In this document: positions 1-7,069 of the stretch, in pieces
Layout: each line of letters begins with the position of its first letter
Position numbering within the stretch: the stretch's first letter is position 1
NCBI GenBank assembly: GCA_946538475.1
Contig: CAMNGN010000063.1
Location: forward strand, 1-10,818
Length of the DNA stretch: 10,818 bases
Direction of reading: 5' to 3'
From: an uncultured Blautia sp.
GTDB lineage: Bacteria; Bacillota; Clostridia; Lachnospirales; Lachnospiraceae
The notes under the pieces: generated by a model
What the model was told of the DNA's origin: nothing
What the model saw: the letters and a program-made list of their open reading frames with translations, nothing else
Databases searched by the model: none
Program-made: the position numbers and the translations under genes

Positions 1-1848
1 AACACCTATGTCCATATAGATGTTACAAAGAGCTGGGACGACAGAGAAAACGCAGACGGTACCCGTCCGGAAGAGATTCTTGTCCAGCTGTATAATGGAG
101 ATCCTAAGCAGGGAGGCGTTAAGGTTCAGAGCGAAAAGACACTTAATGCTGAAAATGGATGGTCATATTCCTGGACAGGCCTTGATGAGAGAGATGAGAC
201 CGGGAAGAAGATAGATTATCATGTGGCCGAAGTTAATGTTCCTGCAGGCTATGAGTCCAGGATCACAGGAACGGCTTCCACAGGCTTTACTATCATTAAT
301 GAACATAAACCTGAAGGAAAACTGCGTATCGTCAAACACATTACGGTTGCAGGATCGGTACCCGCAACAGGAGACGGTACCTTCTATGGTACATTTAAGT
401 TCAACGTGACCGGTCCTAACGGATATAGCACAACCGTTCCTGTGGCTGTTACAAATGGAAGCACAGGTCCTGTTGCATCGGCAGAAATTTCCGTCCCGAC
501 CGTACCGGGCGAATATACTGTAAGCGAAGATCTGAGCAGCATGCCTGAAAGAACATCGCTTATAAGTCCTGCGAACAATAGTATCACGCTGGAGGTCAAA
601 CCCGGTTCGACGGCGACTGCGGAATTCGAGTTCACAAACAACTACGTGACCCCGACTCCGACAAACACGCCGACCCCGACTCCAACGTTTACACCGACGC
701 CGACCCCGACGAACACGCCGACGCCGACGCCGACAAATACACCGACCCCGACACCGACGGCTACAGTAACGCCGACAAATACACCGACGCCTACACCTAC
801 AGGAACGGTAACACCTACACCTACAGGAACGATAACGGTAACACCGACACCTACAGGTACAATTACAGTAACACCGACGGTTACCCCGACACCGGGACCG
901 ACCTCCACACCCGGACCGACCCCGACAACGCCGATATACAGAGTGCCGACTCCGACCCCGACAGTGCCGCGTGGACCGACCCCGACACCGGGACCGACTC
1001 CTACACCGGGACCGACCCCGACACCTGCTCCGACGCCGACACCGGCGCCGACACCTACACCTGAACCCGAAAGGATTCCGGTAACCGTAACCAAGATCTG
1101 GTCCGATGAAAGCAATGCTCACGGCACCAGACCGGGCAGCATTACCATTCACCTGTTTGCAGATGGCAGAGAAGTTGCTTCCGCAACGATCACAGGCGCA
1201 GGAGATTCCTGGGCATACACCTTTGCAGATCTTCCTGCAACGGATGCATCCGGAAGACGTATCACATACACTGTGACAGAGGATCCGGTAGACGGATACA
1301 CAACTACTGCAGAAGGAACCGTGATCAGAAATACCTTGATTCCAAGAACCCCGACAGAATATACAGGTATTTCCGGCATCAAGATCTGGGAGGACAGCGC
1401 TGACGCAGCAGGCAGAAGACCTTCGTTCATCACTGTACAGCTGATCCGTGACGGAGCCGTATTCGACACTCGTACATTGACAGCATCCACCGGATGGAGT
1501 TATGCATTTGACGACCTGCCGGTAGATGACGGATATGGTCACGTATACACTTACGAAATCCGTGAGATAGGCGTTCCGGGATACTACATGCTGATGGATG
1601 GCTACACCATCACCAACAGCCTTATTCCTGAAGTTCCGAAAGCAGGTATCGTGCCCGGACTTGAAGAAAAGACGGAAGAGGAACTTGAAGAACTGCTTGA
1701 CCTGTTCGACTATGACACTCCGCTTTGGGGCGGTCTGCTCGGAACAGGCGATGACCTGCCGATTTATCCGTTTGTCTTTGGTGCAATCGGTGCATTCGCT
1801 GTAATTTTGCTTGTAGTGACAGGCAGAAGACGCAGAGGCGAGGCTTAA
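1..1848 (+). CDS. Sortase-anchored Cna_B-type surface protein (3' part; start lies outside the window)
   Basis: The frame is open from base 1, so the N-terminus is missing; 615 residues are visible. A later in-frame GTG at 223 falls inside the first domain and is not the start. Four immunoglobulin-like domains are visible, each with the Lys, Glu and Asn pattern expected for an internal isopeptide bond: about residues 4-100 (K10, E77, N100), 108-214 (K112, E176, N213 or N214), 361-444 (K365, E427, N444) and 457-539 (K461, E522, N539). Domains 2 and 3 are separated by a Pro/Thr-rich stalk, residues 217-356. The end has an acidic stretch, an LPXTG-like motif LLGTG (residues 579-583), a hydrophobic segment and an RRRR tail, the layout of a cell-wall sorting signal. 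It is probably an adhesin or pilin-like stalk protein attached by the sortase encoded 1 nt downstream. The ligand cannot be read from the sequence. Confidence 0.92.
   Translation, partial: NTYVHIDVTKSWDDRENADGTRPEEILVQLYNGDPKQGGVKVQSEKTLNAENGWSYSWTGLDERDETGKKIDYHVAEVNVPAGYESRITGTASTGFTIINEHKPEGKLRIVKHITVAGSVPATGDGTFYGTFKFNVTGPNGYSTTVPVAVTNGSTGPVASAEISVPTVPGEYTVSEDLSSMPERTSLISPANNSITLEVKPGSTATAEFEFTNNYVTPTPTNTPTPTPTFTPTPTPTNTPTPTPTNTPTPTPTATVTPTNTPTPTPTGTVTPTPTGTITVTPTPTGTITVTPTVTPTPGPTSTPGPTPTTPIYRVPTPTPTVPRGPTPTPGPTPTPGPTPTPAPTPTPAPTPTPEPERIPVTVTKIWSDESNAHGTRPGSITIHLFADGREVASATITGAGDSWAYTFADLPATDASGRRITYTVTEDPVDGYTTTAEGTVIRNTLIPRTPTEYTGISGIKIWEDSADAAGRRPSFITVQLIRDGAVFDTRTLTASTGWSYAFDDLPVDDGYGHVYTYEIREIGVPGYYMLMDGYTITNSLIPEVPKAGIVPGLEEKTEEELEELLDLFDYDTPLWGGLLGTGDDLPIYPFVFGAIGAFAVILLVVTGRRRRGEA
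649..1068 (+). repeat. Pro/Thr-rich stalk repeat
   Basis: About 140 codons consist almost entirely of Pro and Thr in alternation, with regular substitutions. Three zones are visible: a first with Asn or Phe inserts (TNTPTPTPT type), a middle one built on TGTITVTPTPTGTITVTPT, and a last with Gly then Ala inserts (PTPGPTPTPGPTPTPAPTP). A short break reading IYRV sits between the second and third zones. Such segments usually form extended, possibly glycosylated stalks across the cell wall. Codon choice also shifts, with ACA CCT more frequent in the middle zone and ACC/ACG CCG in the flanks. Copy number probably varies between strains by slippage. Confidence 0.9.
1735..1845 (+). other. Cell-wall sorting signal (LLGTG, membrane segment, RRRR tail)
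   Basis: The last 37 codons of the surface protein give LLGTG followed by GDD-type polar residues, a hydrophobic stretch (PFVFGAIGAFAVILLVV) and GRRRRGEA. This matches the three-part sortase substrate signal, with Leu replacing the Pro of LPXTG. A second possible reading, using LPIYP as the motif, is less likely because it lacks the Thr-Gly cleavage pair. Confidence 0.75.
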
Positions 1849-1849
1849 T

Positions 1850-3163
1850 ATGAAGCGCAGCGCTCGCATCGTATTGATCCTGGTTGCAGTGATTTCATTT
1901 GGCATTGCTCTTTCCTACCCTGTCATGTACGAATGGGCGGCAAAGAAAAACAATGATACAATGGAAGATCTCTCCAAAATGCGAGAGCAGGCGCTCAGCG
2001 GTTTGAAATCCGAAGAGCCTGAATCTTCAGATGGACAGTCCGGCAGCAATGCCGGATTGTCTGATGCTGAAGGGTATAATGCTGATGAAGGATCAGATAC
2101 AGATGCAGAAAATGAGGAAGAGAGCATAGGATCCGGCGAAGAAGCCGATGAGAACGATGCCGAAGATACTTCGGTTGAAGAAGAAAATGAGGAAGAGGTA
2201 TCTTCTTCCGAAGAGACGAAACCGGAATCTTCTGCCAAGGACGGTACAAAAGAGGACGAAGTTTCAGGAGATAATTCTGAAGAAGATTCATCAGAAGGTG
2301 AATCGTCCGGAAAAAAGGGTTCTAAAAAGGAAGAACCGGCAGAAGCTGAAGAAGAGCCCGAAGAGGAGATCGTCTGGAGTACTGATGTTGTGGATTACAT
2401 GCTCGACTATGTGCCGGGACTCAGATGGCGTCAGGCCTATATCCCTGAGTACGAAGAGCACGACGCTCCTATGCTGGTAGGCAGAAAACCAAAGGCAATC
2501 AATCGCAGCCAGCGAAAAGGTGCGCTTTCTTATAATCAGAAGAAAAAAATCAAGCTCGACAAGAAAAAGATTCTTCCCGAGCTGAAAGATATCTATGATC
2601 TGAATAAAGACCTGGTAGCCTGGATCGTCATCGAAGATACCCAGGTGGATTATCCGGTTGTTCAGAGGAGCAGCGATAACGAATTTTATCTGCACCATGA
2701 TTTCTTTGGCAATGACAATGAAAACGGGCAGATCATCATGGATGCCAAATGTGATCCTTTTACGCCCAGCTACAACATTGTAGTGAGCGGGCATCACATG
2801 CGAAACGGCAGTATGTTCGGTGGTCTGGATGCTTTTAAGCAGGAGGACTACTGGAAGGCGCATAAGATAGTTACTTTCGATACACTGATGCGCCGCGGAA
2901 CCTATGTGATCATGGCTGCGTTTTATTCCGCAGACTATGATGAATATGAAGAAGGTTTCCGCTACAATGCGGACCTTAGATACAAGATCGACGTCGATAT
3001 GTGGCTGGACGAGGTTGAAGAGAATGCCCTCTATGATACAGGTATAACGGCGACATTCGGAGACGAATTTGTCACTCTGACAACCTGTGACCACACACGT
3101 AGAGACGACGGACGTTTTGTATTAATCTGCAGGAGAGTAAGAGAAGGAGAGGTGTTTGAATGA
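1850..3163 (+). CDS. Class B-type sortase with long acidic/basic linker
   Basis: This is a membrane-anchored cysteine transpeptidase that cleaves sorting signals and links the protein to the cell wall or to another subunit. Residues about 5-24 form an N-terminal membrane anchor. Residues about 40-165 are a low-complexity Glu/Ser/Asp-rich stretch, and residues 211-245 are strongly basic (Lys/Arg clusters). The catalytic domain follows, from about residue 243 (LPELKDIYDLNKDLVAWI). The catalytic set is complete: His315 in SGHHM, Cys413 in TLTTC, Arg422 in GRFVL. The fold and motif spacing fit class B. At 437 residues it is far longer than the roughly 220-250 usual for SrtB; the excess is the linker. 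The start is preceded by GAGG at 1840-1843 and lies 1 nt after the surface protein, its probable dedicated substrate. It overlaps the next gene by 4 nt (ATGA). Confidence 0.93.
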   Translation: MKRSARIVLILVAVISFGIALSYPVMYEWAAKKNNDTMEDLSKMREQALSGLKSEEPESSDGQSGSNAGLSDAEGYNADEGSDTDAENEEESIGSGEEADENDAEDTSVEEENEEEVSSSEETKPESSAKDGTKEDEVSGDNSEEDSSEGESSGKKGSKKEEPAEAEEEPEEEIVWSTDVVDYMLDYVPGLRWRQAYIPEYEEHDAPMLVGRKPKAINRSQRKGALSYNQKKKIKLDKKKILPELKDIYDLNKDLVAWIVIEDTQVDYPVVQRSSDNEFYLHHDFFGNDNENGQIIMDAKCDPFTPSYNIVVSGHHMRNGSMFGGLDAFKQEDYWKAHKIVTFDTLMRRGTYVIMAAFYSADYDEYEEGFRYNADLRYKIDVDMWLDEVEENALYDTGITATFGDEFVTLTTCDHTRRDDGRFVLICRRVREGEVFE

Positions 3164-4308
3164 AAAAAATTGCTTTGATGGCTGCGCTGGCAATGATGGT
3201 GACAGTTATGCCGGTGCAGGCGGCCGAATGGAAAGAAGGCCTTGGACCACAGCAACCCTATGCAGGTGTCCCTGAAGTCGATCTGACTCAGACCATGGGC
3301 TACATTATGCTGTATCCGCGCGATAAAATGCCGGCGGAACACTTCTGCGATTCACTCAATATATATCTTCCCCGTGAAGATATTGTAAGGGGAACAGGAG
3401 AACTTCATCTGTATGATGATGAGGGCGAAGTTTACGCCGTGTCGTTTGCAGATGAGTCGCAGGTTCAGATTTTATCTCTTACCGAAGAGGAGATGAACGG
3501 TCTGGTATGGGGCGGGGGAACAAACATTTCCATTAAACTTCCTGTCTCTCTGGAAATGAAGAAAAACTATTATGTATTGATGGATGAAGGATGCTTTACT
3601 GCATCAAACGGCTCGGTTGTCAGCCTTCCCGTCAACAAAGAGGGAGCATGGGCTCCGGTCGTCAACGGTGATTTTGGCGTGGAGAACCTTGCTTACAGAA
3701 AAGAAGTCGCTGTTGTAGCAGATGCTGCCACAGATGCAGCGGCAGAAGCTGCAGCAGCCGGGACATCAGGTCCGTCCGAGGCTACAGCTATTTCGGTGAA
3801 TATTCTTCCCGAAGCCAATGCAGGCGAAGGAACCCAGACTTCAGGAAGCACTACAACAACGACCGGCGGTATGGACGCAGCGGCGATGAGCGCAGCCAGC
3901 TCTTCACAGGCACAGGGCGGCGGCACTGCATCCGCAACAACAGGTTCCGGATTTGACGCGGCAGCGATGAGCGCAGCAAGTTCCTCTCAGGCACAGGGAG
4001 GAGATGCAGCAACGGCAGCCGCAGCAGGAACATCTACTGATGCAGACACTGAGGCTTCCGAAGAGGAGCTCGGCGAAGTGACCATGCGTCCCGTTAAGGG
4101 CGACACGATGACACTCGACATTGTAATCGGCGGAGATGCGGTTTCCGCAGTTCTTTACAGTGAGAACGGATCGGTACTTTTTGACAGACAGGAGGTCAAA
4201 TCTTCTGCTCCTGTTACCGGACAGATTTTAGACAACGATGTTAGCTGGGGAATCGTATTCCTCAATGCGGATGGAGATGTGCTCGATGTATTATCTGCGG
4301 ACTTCTAA
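3160..4308 (+). CDS. Secreted Ala/Ser/Thr-rich protein of unknown function
   Basis: I do not recognise the family. A clear signal peptide (MKKIALMAALAMMVTVMPVQA, cleavage near residue 21 or 22) predicts export. Residues 23-180 look like a compact folded domain with many beta-type segments. Residues about 187-305 are low-complexity, rich in Ala, Ser, Thr and Gly, and contain two copies of DAAAMSAASSSQAQGG at residues 239-254 and 266-281. A C-terminal domain, about residues 308-382, again looks like beta structure. No membrane anchor or sorting signal is seen, so it is either released or held by a partner. The start overlaps the sortase stop (ATGA at 3160-3163) with a strong ribosome site AAGGAGAGG at 3144-3152, which suggests translational coupling. 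Its position between sortase and transglutaminase-like genes suggests a surface accessory role. Confidence 0.85.
   Translation: MKKIALMAALAMMVTVMPVQAAEWKEGLGPQQPYAGVPEVDLTQTMGYIMLYPRDKMPAEHFCDSLNIYLPREDIVRGTGELHLYDDEGEVYAVSFADESQVQILSLTEEEMNGLVWGGGTNISIKLPVSLEMKKNYYVLMDEGCFTASNGSVVSLPVNKEGAWAPVVNGDFGVENLAYRKEVAVVADAATDAAAEAAAAGTSGPSEATAISVNILPEANAGEGTQTSGSTTTTTGGMDAAAMSAASSSQAQGGGTASATTGSGFDAAAMSAASSSQAQGGDAATAAAAGTSTDADTEASEEELGEVTMRPVKGDTMTLDIVIGGDAVSAVLYSENGSVLFDRQEVKSSAPVTGQILDNDVSWGIVFLNADGDVLDVLSADF
3874..4002 (+). repeat. Two copies of a 16-residue repeat, 81-nt period
   Basis: Bases 3874-3921 and 3955-4002 both encode DAAAMSAASSSQAQGG. The two DNA copies differ at eight of 48 positions, all silent, so the peptide is identical while the DNA has drifted. 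The 33-nt spacer between them encodes GTASATTGSGF. Confidence 0.9.
4273..4288 (+). promoter_or_regulatory. Ribosome site and chosen start of the transglutaminase-like gene
   Basis: The frame is open upstream to an ATG at 4238, with further ATGs at 4265, 4271 and 4277, all inside the preceding gene. GGAG at 4273-4276 stands 9 nt before ATG 4286, giving the best ribosome-site spacing. That start places a short basic N-terminus directly before the membrane segment. Confidence 0.55.
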
Positions 4309-5116
4309 GAAAATCGGCCTCATAGCAGGTGCCCTTCTTAGCGCTGTATTCCTGTATTTAGTGGCTCACGGATCCTCTGCAAATGCAGTGTGGCCCGTTG
4401 CTGAAGGTCTGGATGTGCGTATAGACGGTAATCTCAGACTGGACTGTTCGCATCTTACCGATGGCTATGCCATGATGTCCGTTGCAAATCCAAGCGTCAA
4501 TGCCATGAAAGTACAGGTCATGTATAACGGTAATCAGCTGCTGTACGATCTGAAAAATACAGGTGAATACGAGGTGCTGCCGCTGCAGTTCGGACCGGGA
4601 AGCTATAGCATTTCTCTGTTCGAGAACGTCAGTGGGTCAAAATTTGCTTCAGGTGGAAAGATTGACCTGAACGTTTCCGAGATGGTCCCGAATGCGGCCT
4701 TCCTGGTGCCAAATCAGTATGTCAATTACACGCCGACTTCTCCGTCAGTACTTCGTTCCGACGAGATCACGGACGATTCGATGACGGATTCGCAGAAGTT
4801 CGATGCGATCTGCAACCTGATAGCACAGGAATTCACGTATGACTATGTGCGTGCGCAGACGATCGGTGCGGGTGAGCTGCCTGCAGTCGATATGTGCTAC
4901 AATAATCGTTCGGGAATCTGCCAGGATCTTTCGGCGGTCACCATCAGTATGCTTCGTGCTCAGGGTATTCCTTCGCGGCTTCTGATCGGTTATGCGGACG
5001 GTTATTACCATGCATGGACAATGTCTGTCGTGGATGGTCAGGAAAGATTCTTTGACCCGACAAATGCAGTCGGCGCTATAAATGCCAGCAACTATGTTGT
5101 GGAACGTTTTTATTAG
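4286..5116 (+). CDS. Membrane-anchored transglutaminase-like protein
   Basis: With the start at 4286 this is 276 residues. Residues about 10-26 form a signal anchor after a basic RTSKK stretch. Residues 30-150 resemble an extracellular beta-rich domain. Residues about 165-276 are a transglutaminase-like core (Transglut_core family) with the full catalytic triad: Cys212 in SGICQDLS, His242 in YYHAW, Asp257 in FFDPT. Family members may crosslink proteins through Gln and Lys, or act as peptidases or amidases; the sequence alone does not say which. The protein should face outward. The gene overlaps the previous one by 23 nt and is followed after 20 nt by pilC. Its neighbours suggest action on surface proteins, possibly the Gln-containing repeat protein just upstream, but that is inference. 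Confidence 0.9.
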   Translation: MYYLRTSKKIGLIAGALLSAVFLYLVAHGSSANAVWPVAEGLDVRIDGNLRLDCSHLTDGYAMMSVANPSVNAMKVQVMYNGNQLLYDLKNTGEYEVLPLQFGPGSYSISLFENVSGSKFASGGKIDLNVSEMVPNAAFLVPNQYVNYTPTSPSVLRSDEITDDSMTDSQKFDAICNLIAQEFTYDYVRAQTIGAGELPAVDMCYNNRSGICQDLSAVTISMLRAQGIPSRLLIGYADGYYHAWTMSVVDGQERFFDPTNAVGAINASNYVVERFY

Positions 5117-5136
5117 AAGGTGCATGGAGGTTCAAA

Positions 5137-6186
5137 ATGGCCGATGTTAAAAATAAGGTAGATTCTGCCGAGGTCGCGAGCTTTTGCGGTCAGGTCGGAC
5201 TGCTGCTCGACGCGAGCCTGCCGCTGTACGACGGCATGGAAACGATCGCGGAATCATCCAAAGACAGTAAGTATGCGGATCTTTATGATTCTGTATATAA
5301 AGAGCTGAACGAGACAGGTTCTCTGTATCAGGCTTTGAAGAAAGACGAAAGATGGCCGGAATATATGGTTGAGCTGACAGGCATCGGCGAAAAGACCGGT
5401 CAGATGGATCGTGTAATGTCGGGACTTTCTGATTATTATGACAGGGAATCCCGCATCAAAACAGCGATCATTAATGCTGTGACCTATCCGTTGGTACTCG
5501 GTATCATGATCGTTGTGATCGTATCACTCATGGTGTGGAAGGTTCTTCCTGTATTCCAGCGTGTTATGAACAGTATGGGCCGTGACATCAGCGGAACCGG
5601 CAGAGTTCTGATGAACGCAGGTTCTGTGATCGGCTGGGTAGTGCTGATCCTGGTAGCGATACTGGTGATCCTTGTATTGATCGGCGTGGTCATGATGCGC
5701 GGCAATTCCCGCGAAAGCGTGATGAATGTGCTTAGAAAGATCTTTCCGGCGGTCAGAAGACTCGACCTTAAGCTTAACGCTTCCCGCGTGGCAAGCGTGC
5801 TTTCCATCATGATGTCCAGCGGTTTCCCGACCCTGGAGGCATTCAGAATTCTTCCTTCCGTTCTTTCGAACAAGGAAGTAAAGCAAAAGGTCAAAGGTAT
5901 TGAAGAAAAGCTCAGTGCGGGCGATGGTTTTGCCGATGCGGTCTCTCAGTCGGGACTGTTTGGCGGCCTCGACGATCGTATGATCCGTATCGGAAGTACG
6001 ACCGGCCGTGAGGAGCAGGTTATGAGAAAAATCTCCGATATGTACGAGGAGCAGGTGGAAGAAGGAATCGCATCGATCGTAGCTATCATCGAGCCGACGC
6101 TTATCGCGCTTCTCTCCATCGTGATCGGAGCCATTCTCCTTTCGGTGATGCTTCCGATGATCGGAATTCTGGCAAATTCATTCTAA
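5137..6186 (+). CDS. pilC: Type IV pilus inner-membrane platform protein, PilC/GspF family
   Basis: This protein forms the membrane platform that couples the cytoplasmic ATPases to pilin addition and removal. Two T2SSF domains are visible, about residues 12-133 and 215-340, with matching signature segments GEKTGQMDRVM (from residue 84) and GSTTGREEQVM (from residue 286). Hydrophobic segments lie near 110-135, 165-190 and 315-345. It is 349 residues long; many family members are near 400 because they carry an extra cytoplasmic N-terminal segment of about 50-70 residues, which is absent here. The start has a good ribosome site TGGAGG at 5125-5130. It opens the pilus part of the locus and is followed by four small pilin-like genes and pilT. 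A type II secretion GspF role is the alternative; the adjacent PilT favours a pilus. Confidence 0.93.
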   Translation: MADVKNKVDSAEVASFCGQVGLLLDASLPLYDGMETIAESSKDSKYADLYDSVYKELNETGSLYQALKKDERWPEYMVELTGIGEKTGQMDRVMSGLSDYYDRESRIKTAIINAVTYPLVLGIMIVVIVSLMVWKVLPVFQRVMNSMGRDISGTGRVLMNAGSVIGWVVLILVAILVILVLIGVVMMRGNSRESVMNVLRKIFPAVRRLDLKLNASRVASVLSIMMSSGFPTLEAFRILPSVLSNKEVKQKVKGIEEKLSAGDGFADAVSQSGLFGGLDDRMIRIGSTTGREEQVMRKISDMYEEQVEEGIASIVAIIEPTLIALLSIVIGAILLSVMLPMIGILANSF

Positions 6187-6194
6187 TCATCGAT

Positions 6195-6215
6195 CCCTTA
6201 GCCATTTCGTAAGGG
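6195..6215 (+). other. Short inverted repeat before the first pilin-like gene
   Basis: CCCTTA at 6195-6200 pairs with TAAGGG at 6210-6215 around a 9-nt loop. It sits in the 42-nt gap between pilC and the next gene, and its right arm runs into the purine-rich ribosome site at 6214-6224. It may be an mRNA hairpin that affects stability or translation; a chance repeat is possible. Confidence 0.35.
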
Positions 6216-6228
6216 GAGGGAGGATAAG

Positions 6229-6531
6229 ATGGCAAAAAGAGACATTGTGATCGTGCTCCTTATCGTGGCGCTGATCGGCGGCATGTGGGGCGCAGTCACT
6301 TATCTGGATAAAACTGAGCATGCAGAGCAGACTGAGATGGTGTATAACGCGGTCAAAAAAGCTGCCCTCACATGCTATGCAGTAGAGGGAGCTTATCCGA
6401 GCGGCGTCGACTACCTGGAAGAGAATTACGGGCTGTCGTACGATCACGATCTTTATCTGGTGAGCTATAGCGCGTTTGCGTCGAATCTTTTCCCGGATGT
6501 ACGGGTAATCGAGCAGAAAGCGGGGACATGA
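6229..6531 (+). CDS. Small pilin-like single-pass membrane protein
   Basis: This 100-residue protein has a basic tip (MAKRD), one membrane helix at about residues 6-27, and an outward C-terminal domain of about 70 residues. It begins like a pilin or pseudopilin, with an N-terminal helix followed by a small globular part, but lacks the GFTLIE-type cleavage site and the conserved Glu5. The segment around ALTCYAVEGAYP and YLEENYGL resembles short pilin-like proteins seen in clostridial pilus loci; I recognise the pattern but not a named family. A strong purine-rich ribosome site, GGGAGGGAGGA, lies at 6214-6224. It overlaps the next gene by 4 nt. A minor pilin or pilus-assembly accessory role is inferred mainly from context. 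Confidence 0.83.
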   Translation: MAKRDIVIVLLIVALIGGMWGAVTYLDKTEHAEQTEMVYNAVKKAALTCYAVEGAYPSGVDYLEENYGLSYDHDLYLVSYSAFASNLFPDVRVIEQKAGT

Positions 6532-7013
6532 TGAAAAAAGGAACGACAACAAGGCATGGAATGCAGGGGCTTTTCGTGTTTGTGCTTCTGGCACTGTTCG
6601 CCATGATGTCCGTTCTGCTGGTCCTGTTTGGTGCGCAGATGTACCGGGGGAACGTGGAGCAGATGGACGCGAACGATGCAGACCGTGTGCTCTACTCCTA
6701 TGTGCGCAGCATGGTCCGCGCGCAGGATACCCTTGATTCTGTAAACATAGAAGAGCACGACGGTACGACGGTTCTCGGAATGCATGAGGATATTTCGGGC
6801 ACCGAGTATGTCACCTGGATCTACGAATACGACGGTAAACTGTACGAACAGTTTACCCGCGCCGATTCGGAATTCTTTCCCGATCACGGCGTGGAGATCA
6901 CTGAGGTCCGGGAATTCAAACCGACGATGGAAGGACAGCTGCTCACTGTAGACATGGTTGACAAGGCCGGCGAGACGGTGAGCGTGCAGACGGCGGTCCG
7001 GTGCGGCGCGTAA
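6528..7013 (+). CDS. Pilin-like membrane protein, probably the DUF4860 type
   Basis: This 161-residue protein has a short basic N-terminus (MMKKGTTTRHG), one long hydrophobic helix at about residues 14-36 (GLFVFVLLALFAMMSVLLVL) and an outward domain of about 120 residues rich in acidic and beta-forming stretches. It resembles the clostridial family named DUF4860, found beside type IV pilus genes; this is from memory and not verified. No canonical prepilin cleavage motif or Glu5 is present. Two adjacent ATGs (6528 and 6531) compete: the first overlaps the previous stop, while the second is better spaced from the GGGG at 6522-6525. The coding end is the same. Likely a minor pilin-like component at the membrane. 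Confidence 0.83.
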   Translation: MMKKGTTTRHGMQGLFVFVLLALFAMMSVLLVLFGAQMYRGNVEQMDANDADRVLYSYVRSMVRAQDTLDSVNIEEHDGTTVLGMHEDISGTEYVTWIYEYDGKLYEQFTRADSEFFPDHGVEITEVREFKPTMEGQLLTVDMVDKAGETVSVQTAVRCGA

Positions 7014-7069
7014 TGGCAGGACTTATATGACCTGCGCGGCGCTGTGCATCATGGTAAGGAGACAGAAGT

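Noticed and set aside
223..225. GTG at 223 as the true start of the surface protein
   Set aside because: It lies between the Lys and Asn of the first Cna_B domain, and the frame is open with good domain sequence back to base 1.
649..1068. Possible CRISPR-like or tandem DNA array
   Set aside because: The repetition is at codon level within an open reading frame, with no constant repeat unit and no unique spacers.
642..1115. A Gly/Val-rich minus-strand frame opposite the Pro/Thr stalk
   Set aside because: The alternating GVGVGV pattern is simply the reverse reading of the Pro/Thr codons; no ribosome site or domain supports it.
163..1905. A 580-codon open frame on the minus strand across the surface protein gene
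   Set aside because: It is the complement of a repeat-rich coding region; its product is an Arg/Cys-rich low-complexity string without domains, and the plus-strand frame has clear Cna_B domains and a sorting signal.
2291..3094. A 267-codon minus-strand frame opposite the sortase
   Set aside because: The plus strand encodes the complete sortase catalytic set in this stretch, and the antisense product matches nothing recognisable.
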